A stretch of 64,000 nt of DNA from Symsagittifera roscoffensis (lineage: Eukaryota; Xenacoelomorpha; Acoela; Convolutidae). Shown piece after piece: positions 13,491 through 25,528 of this stretch (within the stretch, counting starts at the first letter, position 1; every line of letters begins with the position of its first letter). Where the stretch lies: contig NC_087063.1 in the NCBI RefSeq assembly GCF_963678635.1, positions 69,835,617-69,899,616 of the forward strand, written 5' to 3'. A model generated the notes under the pieces. It ran no database searches. It was given only the letters and a program-made list of their open reading frames with translations, and had not been told where the DNA came from. Made by a program: the position numbers and the translations under genes.

Positions 13491-13740
13491 CTCAATGAAT
13501 CTGGAAAATGACTGCGAAACAACTGATCTAAAAAAGCAAACTTTATTTCAATTGTTTGACTCAATATCTACCCGGGATTTGTCCCCTGATTTGTTGTATT
13601 TTTTTATCGAATTATTGAACTTTTTACACCCGTTTGGTAAATTGATCCACATTAGGACCCAGCAGTTGAATGAGCTTGGTGACTCTGTCTTAGAGAGAAT
13701 AAGATCGGATTGGGGCTCATTGCACCAACTCAACGAGTAA
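13459..13740 (+). CDS. 93-codon ORF after the BEL integrase
   Basis: This frame of 93 codons starts just after the BEL pol C-terminal box and is encoded identically at 19245-19526. It is leucine-rich with no motif I recognise, and has no signal peptide or membrane span. It may be the BEL pol tail or chance. The flanks of the two copies differ at many bases, but I see no amino-acid change between the two ORFs. A gene is possible but unproven. Confidence 0.25.
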   Translation: MHLTNEAPSQCSMNLENDCETTDLKKQTLFQLFDSISTRDLSPDLLYFFIELLNFLHPFGKLIHIRTQQLNELGDSVLERIRSDWGSLHQLNE

Positions 13741-14299
13741 AAAAATTGCGCTTATTGCGATAAAACGTTTTAAAATTCTTGTACTGTAATGCTATTATAA
13801 ATAGCAAAAAATCGGAACAGACATAAATAATTAAAAGGAGCAATCCGCCAATTTCAGGAATTATTCCCATACAAACTCGAGTTCTTAGGTGACTTTAAGT
13901 CATCAATCCTCTCAGAAAAATTAGCTTTTGCTTGCAAAGATTTTCAGAAGTAGGTCATATCCCCCTTTTTAATTAAAACAGCAACATTTTGCAACTCTCT
14001 ACTGCCTTGAATACTAGCTGCAGGCATAAGTCCAAACCCATTGATAATTCGTTGCCATTTGCAAATTAGCAATATTTTCCCTCTTAAATCATGATGTTTA
14101 GCTTCATTTTTTTGGTATGAACAATGAAGCAGATTAAAATCAAAGCTTTCTTCCTCCAGCTGATATAAAATTATATATACGGTTGAATCGCATTGAAAGG
14201 AAAATCTCTGCAAAGTCTAGCTGAGTTGGTCCGGTATTGATTGTGCCAGTCAGTCATATCTGGAATTTTGGTCTGTTTTGGGATAAAAAAGTAGTTTTT

Positions 14300-15103
14300 C
14301 AAAATTTCGAATTGAGCCTGTCATGCTCGAGTTTCTCGTGACAACTGAAAAAACGATTTAATTTAGATTCAAAGACTGCGGGAAACTCACTAGAAGAAAC
14401 AATAGTAAAATTGCTATTCGCAATTTCACCAGAATAATTCGATACGAGTGATGTTTTCTTGTTCCTGGTAGAAGATTGATAGTCCAAGAAGAGAAGTAGA
14501 GAAGTGCGATTGACTGGACTAGAGTGATACTTAAGTGGGAAGGTGCACAGCGGAGACTGCTCAATAGTCCAGAGAAAAAAAACATCTCGAGCTAGATTTA
14601 CTTATTTCAAATTTCTTCTCGAGTTAAATTCAATTAACTGAAATGTTTCCTAAAGTTGCTGTACGACTATGATTTACTTAATTCTAGAGTCGCGTTATAA
14701 TGTGAGTACTTAATTTAAATTCTCGTGTGGATTTTTACGTGATAATAATGTGATAAGGCGAGTTTTTAGGTTGATCTATCTGAAATGGATCAAAGGTCCA
14801 CTGTACAGAAAAAACCAACTGTATGCCCAAGCTTCCAACCCTCTTGTTAATGGCGTTCGTGTGTTTTTGGGTATTTAGAGAGCTGACCTTGGGGACTTTC
14901 TTATTTCTAGAGTAGGGTGGTACTTTTGTAGTAGCATTTAAATTGTAACACGTTTTGAAGTCTCTTGTCACAACTGAACCGAATTGGCTCCGGCTGAGTG
15001 AGGTACAAAAAAACAAAAGTTAGTGAACCTGACTCTTGAGAAAAAGGTTATAGGGACTATTTTTCTTTCACCTCATATGTGACCTAAGTAGACGACTGGT
15101 ACA
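14300..15103 (+). repeat. A-family Gypsy LTR (copy A1)
   Basis: The right end ..GACTGGTACA at 15103 is followed 10 bp later by a primer-binding-site-like sequence, so this is a 5' LTR. The left end is uncertain; the homology with copy A3 begins near TTCGAATTGAGCC (14307) and TGTCATG at 14319 is a possible LTR start. It contains the stem TTGATCTAT..ATGGATCAA at about 14770. Related LTRs lie at 19918-20723, 23912-24493, 24754-25528 and 27510-28190. Confidence 0.75.
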
Positions 15104-15113
15104 TAGTATTTTA

Positions 15114-15128
15114 TGGCGTTCCTGGGTG
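15114..15128 (+). other. Primer-binding site of A1 (candidate)
   Basis: TGGCGTTCCTGGGTG lies 10 bp after the LTR end. The same 15-mer with at most one change sits 10 bp after LTR A2 (20734) and 12 bp after the 5' LTR of the 18-kb element (32899). It begins with TGG, as expected for pairing with a tRNA CCA end. Which tRNA is not determined. Confidence 0.7.
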
Positions 15129-17300
15129 TTTTTACGACATCAAGACTACGGGATCGAACCCACTTGACACAGCTCCGGGCTACATGCCCATTCTGAAGTA
15201 CCTATGGTACGGTTCAACGGGAACGTGTCCAGCTTCTGGTTGTACCGTGATAGCTTTTTTAAAAAATTCAAGAAATTTTCCAGGCGCGCTTTCCGACACG
15301 AAGTTTAGCTAACCGAGTAAGGGTGGCCACCAGAGGGGAAGAAAGAGGTAAAAGTCAAAAAGTGAAACAGAAAACTGAAAAAATTAGAAATAGGAAGAAA
15401 AAACCGTAAGAAATTCAAAAAAGGACAGTGGCTTTGATTTCCAGATTAGGTGGATCAAACCTTCATATTAAATAAAGTAGTATATTCATACTGTTTTCAA
15501 ATAAGACGGATCGTTTCGATAAAAACAGCAAATTTGAAGCAGGTGCGCGAGTTCGGGGCGTTGAAAGTGTTTTCAGATAGCCTTGCAACCTTGGAGGACC
15601 ACTGGTTGCCAGCGGCAAAGTGGTTCTCAGGACTGGGATCTGAGAAACAGGTGACACGCGACTGGGAAGAGACTAGCAGCAGCGTGACCAGAGCAGAGCC
15701 GCAGTGAGAAGGGATCACCGGGGCGCTCTGTTTGATCAAACGGGTATCGTTAAATACCACTTTTTACTTCAGGAGGCAAATATAAAAGCAAAAAAGCAAA
15801 TAAGCGGATCCCCACAGTTTTGAGGAAGCGTTTTTCTTGAGTAGAGCTTGGAAACAGTTTCTATGGACTTTCTCTCGAGAAGTTTAGCACCCATCGCGCT
15901 TAGGATTTTTTTCGGCTTAATTGGGGGGCTAGATAAAGGAGGGTTAGATCTGGACTGGCTGAGAGAGAGGTTGCTTGTTAGAAATTGTAAAATTGGAGGC
16001 TTCATTACAGTTACGATACAATCAATATTGTCGATTTAGTTACAATAGATTAACTAGAGTCTGGAACGGTCTAGTTAAAGACTCAAAACAAGAGTTGGAA
16101 CGCGAAGGTACCCGATAGTAAACTCAAAAAAAGGTAGGTAACCTAGCCGGATCGGGTGCGGGGATCGGAAATAGACAACTTTAAAACCCAGAAGGCGAAC
16201 GCTCCATAGCAACGTTAAAAGGGGGAGGAAAAACGCGTGGCCGTGAGGTACTGGCATAATTTTTCGAAGGATGGTTCTTCTCGACTTTGAAATTTCGGTA
16301 TGTTCATTTTTCTCGTTTTAATTGTTTTTCCTTTTTGACTTTTACTGTTTTTGGAATTGATTTTAGAGTTTCACCCACAATTGGTGCATCTGCAACCACA
16401 AAAATGTTTACAACAAGTTGTATTTTAACATGCATGGGATTTAAGAAGGGATCGAAATTTCAGCGAAACGCAGTTAAAATTTGGTAAGAAACTTGGGTTT
16501 TGGGAATTTCTTACACGAGTACTAAAGGTGGTACTGGGATAGTGGATTGAGTGTCCCAGCACTCGAGTTACGGTACTGGGAAATTCTTCACACGCGTTCC
16601 CGAGGTGGTACTGGGATAGTGGATTAAGTTCAGCAGGGGCGTGGAAAACCTCAGAATGGACGGGTGCTTGACACTGATACTCTTGACGCATGGGACTCTT
16701 GCAGGTGTTCCATCGACTGATGAAACACATAGACCCCATGTCAGTCAGAAGAGCCCACCCGAATCTTGGGACCTACTCCTACAAGTGTGCTGCTGGGCTA
16801 AAAACCCTTTTGGTGGAATAAATCTTGATGCGAAATCGGCTCTTGACAGGAGAGGAGAAGAACCCGAAGACTAAACAAGATATGAGGGAGGTGAATGGAA
16901 GCATGCCTCTTCTGACCGATCTGTGTGTGGCAATGCGGTTTGATCCTCTACGAATAATCAGAGGGCTGGTGAGGTAGTGACTTGCATCTACGTCCCGCCG
17001 TGACATATGCCTTCCCGGATCCACTCGTGACCGCATACCGACATTCAGCTATGTACGTGAGCCTGATCAGCATCCTGGATGGGACGGCGCTAAATTGATG
17101 TAAACAAGAAAAATTGAGAGCGCAGATGAGTGAAACGGTGCTACAAGGAAAATTGAAGGATAGTGCTCAACTTCAGCGGTCAGTTACAATGCAGAATGGG
17201 GGAAACGAGAGGGTCCTTTCGAAGCCTACCCGCAATTCTGGAACCTGAATTCTTTGGCGAAGAACACTAGAGAAGTCTTGAGAATTCCAGCGTGAAAGAA
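15129..17300 (+). other. A-family leader region, unit 1
   Basis: Untranslated-looking leader between the primer-binding site and the first coding remnant. It contains a paired repeat of GGTACTGGGATAGTGGATT (about 16529 and 16607). Short ORFs here (e.g. 16641-16874) have no recognisable motif. The whole stretch is repeated in unit 2. Confidence 0.5.
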
Positions 17301-18125
17301 TTTTTTTGGTTCACTGAAGAGAGAGCTTGAGACAATTCTTGAGCGGGACAGGTTGCCGGAGTTTCCGACGGTGAAGCGAGTGACCTTGGGAGAAAATTGC
17401 CCAATGATAGTCGAATCGTTACACGCTAGAGAGGCGGTGGAGCAGCAACAGAAAGCTTTTACGCAAAGCTGGCATCCCCTTTCTATTGGATATTCGGCAG
17501 CAGTGTATTTTCACACATGTGAAAACAAAATAAATTCATGGACCACTCAAGCCGAGAAGATGCGGGGTTAAAGGCCTCCCAATTATGAAGTCCGCGAAAT
17601 GAATAAAGTGCTTGAGAGGGCTGCGTTCGAAAATAAGGAGCCAATATACGATAGCGGGAGGATGGTTGTGGAAGAGGGTCATCTAGCTCTGAAAGACGAC
17701 ATAAAGTTCAATACGAGGAGACACCTAACACCTTATGGACTAGAGGAGGTGGAGTTGCAGCACGATGGGCGAAAGATGGACACGACGGGAGCCCTCTATA
17801 TATCTTTAACGGAGTATAAAGCGATGGATCCGGCGCCCCCTTTCACCTCTGTCAGTCGTTACTCCCGGCGACAAGAGGAGCCTTCCGGTGGAGAGCAGAT
17901 TCAAAGATGCTCTAGAGAGAGACCAACCTGAAGCAGGAGAGGGCGAGAGATTGGATGAAACCCTCAGCGAGGCCGAAGCACAAATGGAATTAGGAGCTAC
18001 ACCAAACGAAGAAGTGGTGTCCGGAAATTTCAGTCCCGTACCACGCGCGAGCTGCTGCAAGACTTGAGCGGTGATGATTGGGCGGACACTGCCACACCAC
18101 CCTTGGAATCTCCTCGGGATAATCT
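17300..18125 (+). pseudogene. A-family coding remnant of unknown function, unit 1
   Basis: Frames 17353-17571 and 17599-17931 lie on either side of a stop, then continue in another frame as an acidic Gly/Ser segment to the duplication edge. The protein looks coding (charged helical, with a KFNTRRHLTPYG segment), but I recognise no domain. The counterpart in unit 2 (22743-23582) is better preserved. It may correspond to the acidic tail after integrase in the 18-kb element, whose TRQKDGMRPRKKYNPYG segment is loosely similar. That link is an inference. Confidence 0.45.
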
Positions 18126-19270
18126 AGAGGATCAGCGGAATCCAATCATGATGACCAAGAAAAGCCGACTATTGAAACTCATTTGTCAGGACATTTACCT
18201 AAATGTTTCCATGCTCCAGTAAGACAAGGCTAGCTGAGTTTTGACGAAATTTCTGATTCTGGACACACAAACAGCAATTCGTCACCTTATACGCAACTGC
18301 GTGAAAAGTCACCGAATCAACGGACGAGCCAATCCACCATTGGTGGGAGACGTACCCAAAGAAAGAATAATGCCCTCGCCTCCCTTCACTCACATTGGTA
18401 TGGACGTTGCTAGTCCTATTGTGACATAGAATGGCAGATAACTGTTCAAAACATTTATGGCTTTGTTTATTTGTTTGAAAAAAAGGCCATACATTTGAGT
18501 TTGTTTGCGCAGTCTTGTACAACTGCTTTGACAAGACTTTGTTTTAGACGTGATGCTCCCGCGAGGTTTTATTCAGGCCATGGGCTGAATTTTGAAGGAA
18601 ATTGGAAAAAAAAGGCAAGTCCAAATAAATTGGAAAAAAAGGCAATCCAAAGAAGTTCGGAAAAAATCAATGTCGAATGCTGAAGATGAGATTAGAAATA
18701 AATGGACTATGATTCTTCACTTTGCTGGACTTTAAAAATTTGAAGTGAAAATTGCAAAATCACATCTGAGAAGGGCAACGGTGAACAATGTTGTGACATA
18801 CGAGGAGCTGTGTACTCTACTATGCTACATTGAAGCAATCCTGCGCTCACGTCTACTGCTTCCTATTTCTACCGATGACCCAAATACCAGCTTTAATAGT
18901 GTCTGGAAAAGAGATGTCGTTTCTGGCAATACCATTGCCCCCACTTACAACAAAAACCGTTCAAATTTTTGAAACACATTTAACCAAACGTAGATCACAC
19001 AAGCAAAACTAATTGAAATTTGTTGAAAACGATAGAGCAAGGAGTACTTGTCATCTTTGCGGCCTCAGAAGAAATGGACCTAAAAGAATCGAAATTTTGA
19101 AGTGACTAATTTTGCGCTCTTGAGGGAAGGAAAGCATTCCCCCTTACACTAGCCACCAGCTCAGGTTGTGAGAGTTAATCTTGGGATAGACAACCAATGA
19201 CAATCAGCGAAAGTCAAAACCGCAAGGGGCTGCTACATTAGACCTTGCATCTTACTAATGAAGCTCCCAG
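18126..19270 (+). pseudogene. Duplicated BEL/Pao integrase end
   Basis: This is the second copy of the BEL integrase part, with KFLILDTQTAIRHLI, PPFTHIGMDVASP and CLFEKKAIHL in broken frames, and the C-terminal RPC..L box at about 19235. It lacks gag, protease and RT, because the duplication began inside pol. It differs from unit 1 by scattered substitutions. Confidence 0.85.
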
Positions 19271-19526
19271 TCAGTGCTCAATGAATCTGGAAAATGACTG
19301 CGAAACAACTGATCTAAAAAAGCAAACTTTATTTCAATTGTTTGACTCAATATCTACCCGGGATTTGTCCCCTGATTTGTTGTATTTTTTTATCGAATTA
19401 TTGAACTTTTTACACCCGTTTGGTAAATTGATCCACATTAGGACCCAGCAGTTGAATGAGCTTGGTGACTCTGTCTTAGAGAGAATAAGATCGGATTGGG
19501 GCTCATTGCACCAACTCAACGAGTAA
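19245..19526 (+). CDS. 93-codon ORF, second copy
   Basis: Same translation as 13459-13740 in the second duplication unit. No domain is recognised. See that entry for the reasons to doubt it. Confidence 0.22.
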   Translation: MHLTNEAPSQCSMNLENDCETTDLKKQTLFQLFDSISTRDLSPDLLYFFIELLNFLHPFGKLIHIRTQQLNELGDSVLERIRSDWGSLHQLNE

Positions 19527-19917
19527 AAAAATTGCGCTTATTGCGATAAAACGTTTTAAAGTTCTTGTACTGTAATGCTATTATAAATAGCAAAAAATCG
19601 TAACAGACATAAATAATTAAAAGGAGCAATCCGCCAATTTCAGGAGTTATTCCCATACAAACTCGAGTTCTTATAAACCCATTGACAATACAGTGCCATT
19701 TGCAAATTAGCAATATTTTCCCTCTTAAATCATAATGTTTAGCTTCATTTTTTTTGGTATGAACAATGAAGCAGATTAAAATCAAAGCTTTTCCCCTCCC
19801 TTTGATATAAATTCATAAATACGGTTGAATCGCATTGGAAGGAAAATCTCTGCGAAGTCTAGCTGAGTTGGTTCGGTATTGATTGTGCCAGTCAGTCATA
19901 TCTGGAATTTTGGTCTG

Positions 19918-20723
19918 CTTCAAAATTTCGAATTGAGCCTGTCATGCTCGAGTTTCTCGTGACAACTGAAAAAACGAACTAATTTAGATTCGAAGATTCG
20001 CTTTATAATTGCGGGAAACCCACTAGAAGAAACAATCGTAAAATTGCTATTCGCAATTTCACCAGAATAATTCGTAAGAGTGATGTTTTCTTGTTCCTGG
20101 TTGAAGATTGATGGTCCAAGAAGAGAAGTAAAGAAGTGCGATTGACTGGACTAGAGTGATACTTAAGTGGGAAGGTGGACAGCCGATGCTGCCCAATAGT
20201 CCAGAGAAAAAAAACATCTTGAGCTAGACTTACTTATTTCAAACTTCTTCTCGAGTTAATTTCAATTAACTGAAGTGTTTCCTAAAGTTGCTGCACGACT
20301 ATGATTTACTTCTAGAGTCGCGTTATAGGGTGAGTACTTAATTTAATTTCTCGAGTGGATTTGTACGTGATAATAATGAGATAAGGCGAGTTTTTAGGTT
20401 GATCCATCTGAAATGGATCAAAGGTCCACTGTCCAGAAAAAACAACTGTTAGCTTCCAACCCTCTTGTTAATTGCGTTCGTGTGTTTTTGGGTATTTAGA
20501 GCTGACCTTGAGGACTTTCTTATTTCTCTAGAGTAGGGTGGTATTTTTGTAGTAGCCTTTAAATTGTAACGCGGTTTGAGGTCTCATGTCACAACTGAAC
20601 CGAATTGGCTCCGGCTGAGTGAGGTACAAAAAAACAAAAGTTAGTCACCCTGACTCTTGAGAAAAAGGTTATAGGGCTTTTTTTCTTTTACCTCATATGT
20701 GACCTAAGTAGACGACTGTTACA
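19918..20723 (+). repeat. A-family Gypsy LTR (copy A2)
   Basis: Duplicate of A1. The right end GACTGTTACA at 20723 keeps the TTACA form that A1 has mutated to GTACA. Its hairpin TTGATCCAT-CTGAA-ATGGATCAA (about 20399) is a perfect 9-bp stem. Confidence 0.78.
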
Positions 20724-20733
20724 TAGTATTTTA

Positions 20734-20748
20734 TGGCGCTCCTGGGTG
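20734..20748 (+). other. Primer-binding site of A2 (candidate)
   Basis: TGGCGCTCCTGGGTG, 10 bp after the LTR. It is identical to the site in the 18-kb element. Confidence 0.72.
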
Positions 20749-22742
20749 TTTTTACGACATCAAGACTACGGGATCGAACCCACTTGACACAGCTCCGGGC
20801 TACATGCCCATTCTGAAGTACCGATGGTACGGTTCAACGGGAACGTGTCCAGCTTCTGGTTGTACCGTGATAGATTTTTAAAAAGCTCAAGAAAATTTCC
20901 CGGCGCGCGTTCCGACACGAAGTATAGCTAACCGAGTAAGGGTGGCCATTAGAGGGGCAGAAAGCGGTTAAAAGTCAAAAAGTGAAACAGAAAACTTAAA
21001 AAATTAGAAATCGGAAGAAAAAACCGTAAGAAATTCAAAAAAGGACAGTGGCTTTGATTTCCAGATTAGGTGGATCAAACCTTCATATTAAATAAAACAG
21101 TATACTCATACTGTTTTCAAAAAAGACGGATCGTTTCGATAAAAACAGCAATTATTAAGCAGGTGCGCGAGTTCGGGGCGTTGAAAGTGTTTTCAGATAG
21201 TCCGCAACCTTGGAGGACCACTGGGAGATCACTGAAACAGGTGACCAGGCAAGCGGCAAAGAGGTTCTCAGGACTGAGATTTGAGAAACAGGAGAGACGC
21301 GACTGGGAAGAGACTACCTTCAGCGTGACCAGAGCAGAGCCGCTTAATTGGGGGGCTAGATAAAGGAGGGTTAGATCTGGACTGGCTGAGAGAGAGGTTG
21401 CTTGTTAGAAATTGTAAAATTGGAGGCTTCATTACAGTTACGATACAATCAATATCATCGATTTAGTTACAATAGATTAACTAGAGTCTGGAACGGTCTA
21501 GTTGAAGACTCAAAACAAGAGTTGGAACGCGAAGGTACCCGATAGTAAACTCAAAAAAAGGTAGGTAACCTAGCCGGATCGGGTGGGGTTATCGGAAATA
21601 GACAACTTTAAAACCCAAAAGGCGAACGCTCCATAGGAACGTTAAAAGGGGGAAGGAAAAACGCGTGGCCGTGAGGTACAGGCATAATTTTTCGAAGGAT
21701 GGTTCTTCTCGACTTTGAAATTTAGGTATGTTCATTTTTCTCGTTTTAATTGTTTTTCCTTTTTGACTTTTACTGTTTTTGGAATTGATTTTAGAGTTTC
21801 ACCCACAATTGGTGCATCTGCAACCACAAAAATGTTTAAAAACAAGTTGTATTTTAACATGCATGGGATTTAAGAAGAGATCGAAATTTCAGCGAAACGC
21901 AGTTAAAATTTGGTTAAAAAATTGGGTTTTGGGAATTTCTTACACGAGTACTGAAGGTGGTACTGGGATAGTGGATTGAGTGTCCCAGCACTCGAGTTAC
22001 GGTACTCGGAAATTCTTCACACGCGTTCCCGAGGTGGTACTGGGATAGTGGATTAAGTTCAGCAGGGGCGTGGAAAACCTCAGAATGGACGGGTGCTTGA
22101 CACTGATACTCTTCAAGCATGGGAACCTTGCAGGTGTTCCATCGACTGATGAAACACATGGACCCCATGTCAGTAAGAAGAGCCCACCCGAGTCTTGGGA
22201 CCTACTCCTACAAGTGTGCTGCTGGGCTAAAAACCCTTTTGGTGGAATAAATCTTGATGCGAAATCGGCACTTGACAGGAGAGGAGAAGAACCCGAAGAC
22301 TAAACAAGATATGAGGGAGGTGAATGGAAGCATGCCTCTTCTGACCGATCTGTGTGTGGCAATGTGGTTTGATCCTCTACGAATAATCAGAGGGCTGGTG
22401 AGGTAGTGACTTGCATCTACGTCCCGCCGTGACATATGCCTTCCCGGATCCACTCGTGACCGCATACCGACATTCAGTTATGTACGTGAGCCTGATCAGC
22501 ATCCTGGATGGGACGGCGCTAAATTGATGTAAACAAGAAAAATTGAGAGCGCAGATGAGTGAAACGGTGCTACAAGGAAAAATGAAGGATAGTACTCAAC
22601 TTCAGCGGTCAGTTACAATGCAGAAAGGGGGAAACGAGAGGGTCCTTTCGAAGCCTACCCGCAATTCTGGAACCTGAATTCTTTGGCGAAGAACACTAGA
22701 GAAGTCTTGAGAATTCCAGCGTGAAAGAATTTTTTTGGTTTA
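20749..22742 (+). other. A-family leader region, unit 2
   Basis: Copy of the unit 1 leader with an internal loss near 21345. No gene is supported. Confidence 0.5.
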
Positions 22743-23582
22743 ATGAAGAGAGAGCTTGAGACAATTCTTGAGCGGGACAGGTTGCCGGAGTTTCCGACGG
22801 TGAAGCGAGTAACCTTGGGAGAAAATTGCCCAATGATAGTCGAATCGATACACGCTAGAGAGGCGGTGGAGCAGCAACAGAAAGCTTTTACGCAAAGCTG
22901 GCATCCCCTTTCTATTGGATATTCGGCAGCAGTGTATTTTCACACATGTGAAAACAAAATAAATGCATGGACCACTCAAGCCGGGAAGATGCGGGGTTAA
23001 AGGCCTCCCAAGTATGAAGTCCGCGAAATGAATAAAGTGCTTGAGAGGGTTGCGTTCAAAAATAAGGAGCCAATATACGATAGCGGGAGGATGGTTGTGG
23101 AAGAGGGTCATCTAGCTCTGAAAGACGACATAAAGTTCAATACGAGGAGACACCTAACACCTTATGGACTAGAGGAGGTGGAGTTGCAGCACGATGGGCG
23201 AAAGATGGACACGACGGGAGCCCTCTATATATCTTTAACGGAGTATAAAGCGATGGATCCGCCGCCCCCTTTCACCTCTGTCAGTCGTTACTCCCGGCGA
23301 CAAGAGGAGCCTTCCGGTGGAGAGCAGATTCAAAGATGCTCTAGAGAGAGACTAACCTGAAGCAGGAGAGGGAGAGAGATTGGATAAAACCCTCAGCGAG
23401 GCCAAAGATCAAATGGAATTAGGAGCTACACCCAACGAAGAAGTGGTGTCCGGGAGTTTCAGTCCCGGTACCACGCGCGAGCTGCTGCAAGACTTAAGCG
23501 GTGATGATTGGGCGGACACTGCCACACCACCCTTGGGATCTCCTCGGGATAATCTAGAGTTGCCGCTAGGGAACGAGCCCTA
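22743..23582 (+). pseudogene. A-family coding remnant of unknown function, unit 2
   Basis: ATG at 22743 opens a frame to 23000. After a stop it resumes at 23028-23360, then shifts to 23380-23583 with an acidic C-terminus ending in a TAG. The pieces would make a protein of about 280 residues, charged, with no membrane span and no motif I recognise. Its place downstream of an A-family leader and upstream of another LTR makes it part of that element. Whether it is gag-like or a post-pol segment left by internal deletion cannot be decided here. Confidence 0.45.
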
Positions 23583-23911
23583 GAATATAGGTATGGTACT
23601 CTTGAGTGATGAAGCTAGGGAGGAGAACACCTTCGAAGGAAATAAGTGAATGTAATTGAATACACTGGGTTAAAAAGGGTGGCAAGAATTTGAGCGAATT
23701 TAATCAAAAATTAAAAGGGGAAAGTTAAGGTGGACGTGTTCAAAGAAGAGTTGTGGGACTCAATGGTAGGATTTGGAGAACCTGTCTTGATAGCCAGTGG
23801 ACTGGACGAGAAGGCGAGAGAGGAGTTGCTCGATGAGATTATTCGCCTGCGGAAAACCAAACCTATGATTAAAATTAAAGATAATAACCTTTTTAAGACT
23901 AGAGGAATAGT
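23583..23911 (+). other. Spacer with a short coding-like frame
   Basis: A frame at 23730-23911 (no ATG; it opens at GTG) encodes an acidic helical segment with DEKAREELLDEIIRL. It runs into LTR A3, so it is at most a fragment of an A-family 3' ORF. Confidence 0.3.
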
Positions 23912-24493
23912 TGTTCAAATTTTCGAATTGAGCCTGTCATGCTCGAGTTTCCCATGACAACTGAAAATACGAACTAAATAAGAACAGAAGATTTGAGTTA
24001 TAATGGCGGGAAAATTGCTAGAAAATACAATAGTAAAATTGCTATTCGCAATTTCACCAGAATAATTCGATGCGAGTGAAGGTATCTTGTTCCTGGTAGA
24101 GGATGAGAGTCCAAGAAGAGAAGTTAAAAAGTGCACTTGACTGGATTAGAATGGCACTTTAGTGGGAAGGTGGACAACCGAGGCTGCCCAATGGTCCAGA
24201 GAATAAAACTTCTTGAGCTAGGCTTACTTATTCAAAAGCTTCTTGAATTAAACTTAATTCACTTAAGTTATTCCTAAAGTTGCTGTACGATTATGATTCA
24301 ATTATTTCTAGATGTGAGTAATATGTCATTATGTGAGTACTTAATTTAATTTTTCAAAAGGATTTTTATGAGTGGTTATTATGAGATAAGGCGAGTTTTT
24401 AGGTTGATCCATCTGAAATGGATCAAAGGTCCACTGTCCAGAAAAAAACACAACTGTTTGCCTAAGCTCCTAACCCTGTTATTAAGGCGTTCG
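23912..24493 (+). repeat. A-family LTR A3, right end missing
   Basis: It matches A1 and A2 from TTCGAATTGAGCC through the TTGATCCAT/ATGGATCAA hairpin (about 24402) to GGCGTTCG, where it breaks into protease sequence. Confidence 0.75.
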
Positions 24494-24753
24494 TTACTTG
24501 ATACGGGAGCAGTCTTGAGTGTTATAACGATCGAAACTTGGGAGCAAATGGGTTTCAACAAAGATGATTTGATAGACTCGAGAATACAGCTGTCAGCTGC
24601 GAATAAAGGGGCGCTGCGGGTACTAGGCAGAACACCAATAATAGCCCTAAACTTGGTGGAACGCAACTTGTGGATGAGCTTTCTCGAGATGGAGAATCTA
24701 GATTAGTCTGACCAATTCATTTTAGGCAGAGACTTCATCAGGAAATTCGACGT
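24494..24753 (+). pseudogene. Gypsy protease fragment (A family)
   Basis: A 260-bp fragment with the retropepsin active-site string LLDTGAVLSV, then WEQMGF, GRTPII, NLWMSF and, after a stop at 24703-24705, DQFILGRDF. It aligns residue for residue with 39345-39605 of the 18-kb element at roughly two thirds identity by eye. So the A family and the large element are sister families. Both ends are cut by LTR sequence, and nothing else of pol remains here. Confidence 0.85.
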
Positions 24754-25528
24754 AACTGAAAATACGAACTAAATAAGAACAGGAGATTCGAGTTATCATG
24801 GCTGGAAAATCGCTAGAAAATACAATGGTTAAATTGCTATTCGCAATTTCACCAGAACAATTCGATGCGAGTGAAGTTATCTTGTTCCTGGTAGAGAATG
24901 AGAGTCCAAGAAGAGAAGTAAAAAAGTGCGTTTGACTGGACTAGAATGGCACTTTAGTGAGAAAGTGGACAGCCGAGGCTGCCCAAAGGTCCAGAGAATA
25001 AAACTTCTTGAGCTAGAATTACTTATTCAAAAACTTCTTGGTTTAAACTTAATTCACTTAAGTTATTCCTAAAGTTGCTGTACGATTATGATTTAATTAT
25101 TTCTAGATGTGAGTAATATGTCATTATGTGAGTACTTAATTTAATTTCTCAAAAGGATTTTTCTAAGTGATTATAATGAGATAAGGCGAGTTTTTAGATT
25201 GATCCATCTAAAATGGATCAAAGGTCCACTGTCCAGAAAAAAAAAACTGTATGCCTAAGCTCCTAACCCTGTTGTTAAGGCGTTTGCGTGTTTTGGGTAT
25301 TTAGAGAGCTGACCATGGGGGCGTTCTTTTTTCTAGGGTCGGGTGGTATTTTGGTAGAAGCCTTTAAGCTGTAACACGGTTTGAAGTCTCAAGTCGCAAG
25401 TGAACCGAATTGGCTCCGGCTGAATGAGGTACAAAAACACAAAAGATAGTGTCCCTGATTCTTGAGAAAAAAGTTATAGGGATCATTTTTCTTAGCCTCA
25501 TTTGTGACTTAAGTAAGCGACTGTTACA
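24754..25528 (+). repeat. A-family LTR B
   Basis: It begins inside the LTR at AACTGAAAATACGAAC and ends at CTGTTACA (25528). No primer-binding site follows; the next bases are GAAACTTTTTAGGGCTG, the same as after LTR C. Confidence 0.78.

Larger units (their letters stand above)
12341..18125 (+). repeat. Tandem duplication unit 1 (5.79 kb)
   Basis: This unit is followed directly by a second copy at 18126-23555. It contains the BEL integrase end, a 93-codon ORF, an A-family LTR, a primer-binding site, a leader and A-family coding remnants. At the junction GGATAATCT-AGAG-GATCAGCGG joins the right edge (AGAG at 23556-23559) to the left edge (AGAG at 12341-12344), so only 4 bp are shared between the breakpoints. 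Confidence 0.93.
18126..23555 (+). repeat. Tandem duplication unit 2 (5.43 kb)
   Basis: It is a direct copy of 12341-18125 with scattered substitutions. Two larger losses stand out: about 150 bp near 19675, where unit 1 has 13890-14030, and about 190 bp near 21345, where unit 1 has 15703-15925. The offset between copies falls from 5786 to 5620 to 5429 across the unit, marking those deletions. The copies are clearly not identical, so the event is not recent. Confidence 0.93.

Noticed and set aside
16641-17036. Overlapping plus and minus ORFs repeated in both duplication units
   Set aside because: Their repetition is due to the duplication itself. They lie in the A-family leader and have no motif or consistent start.
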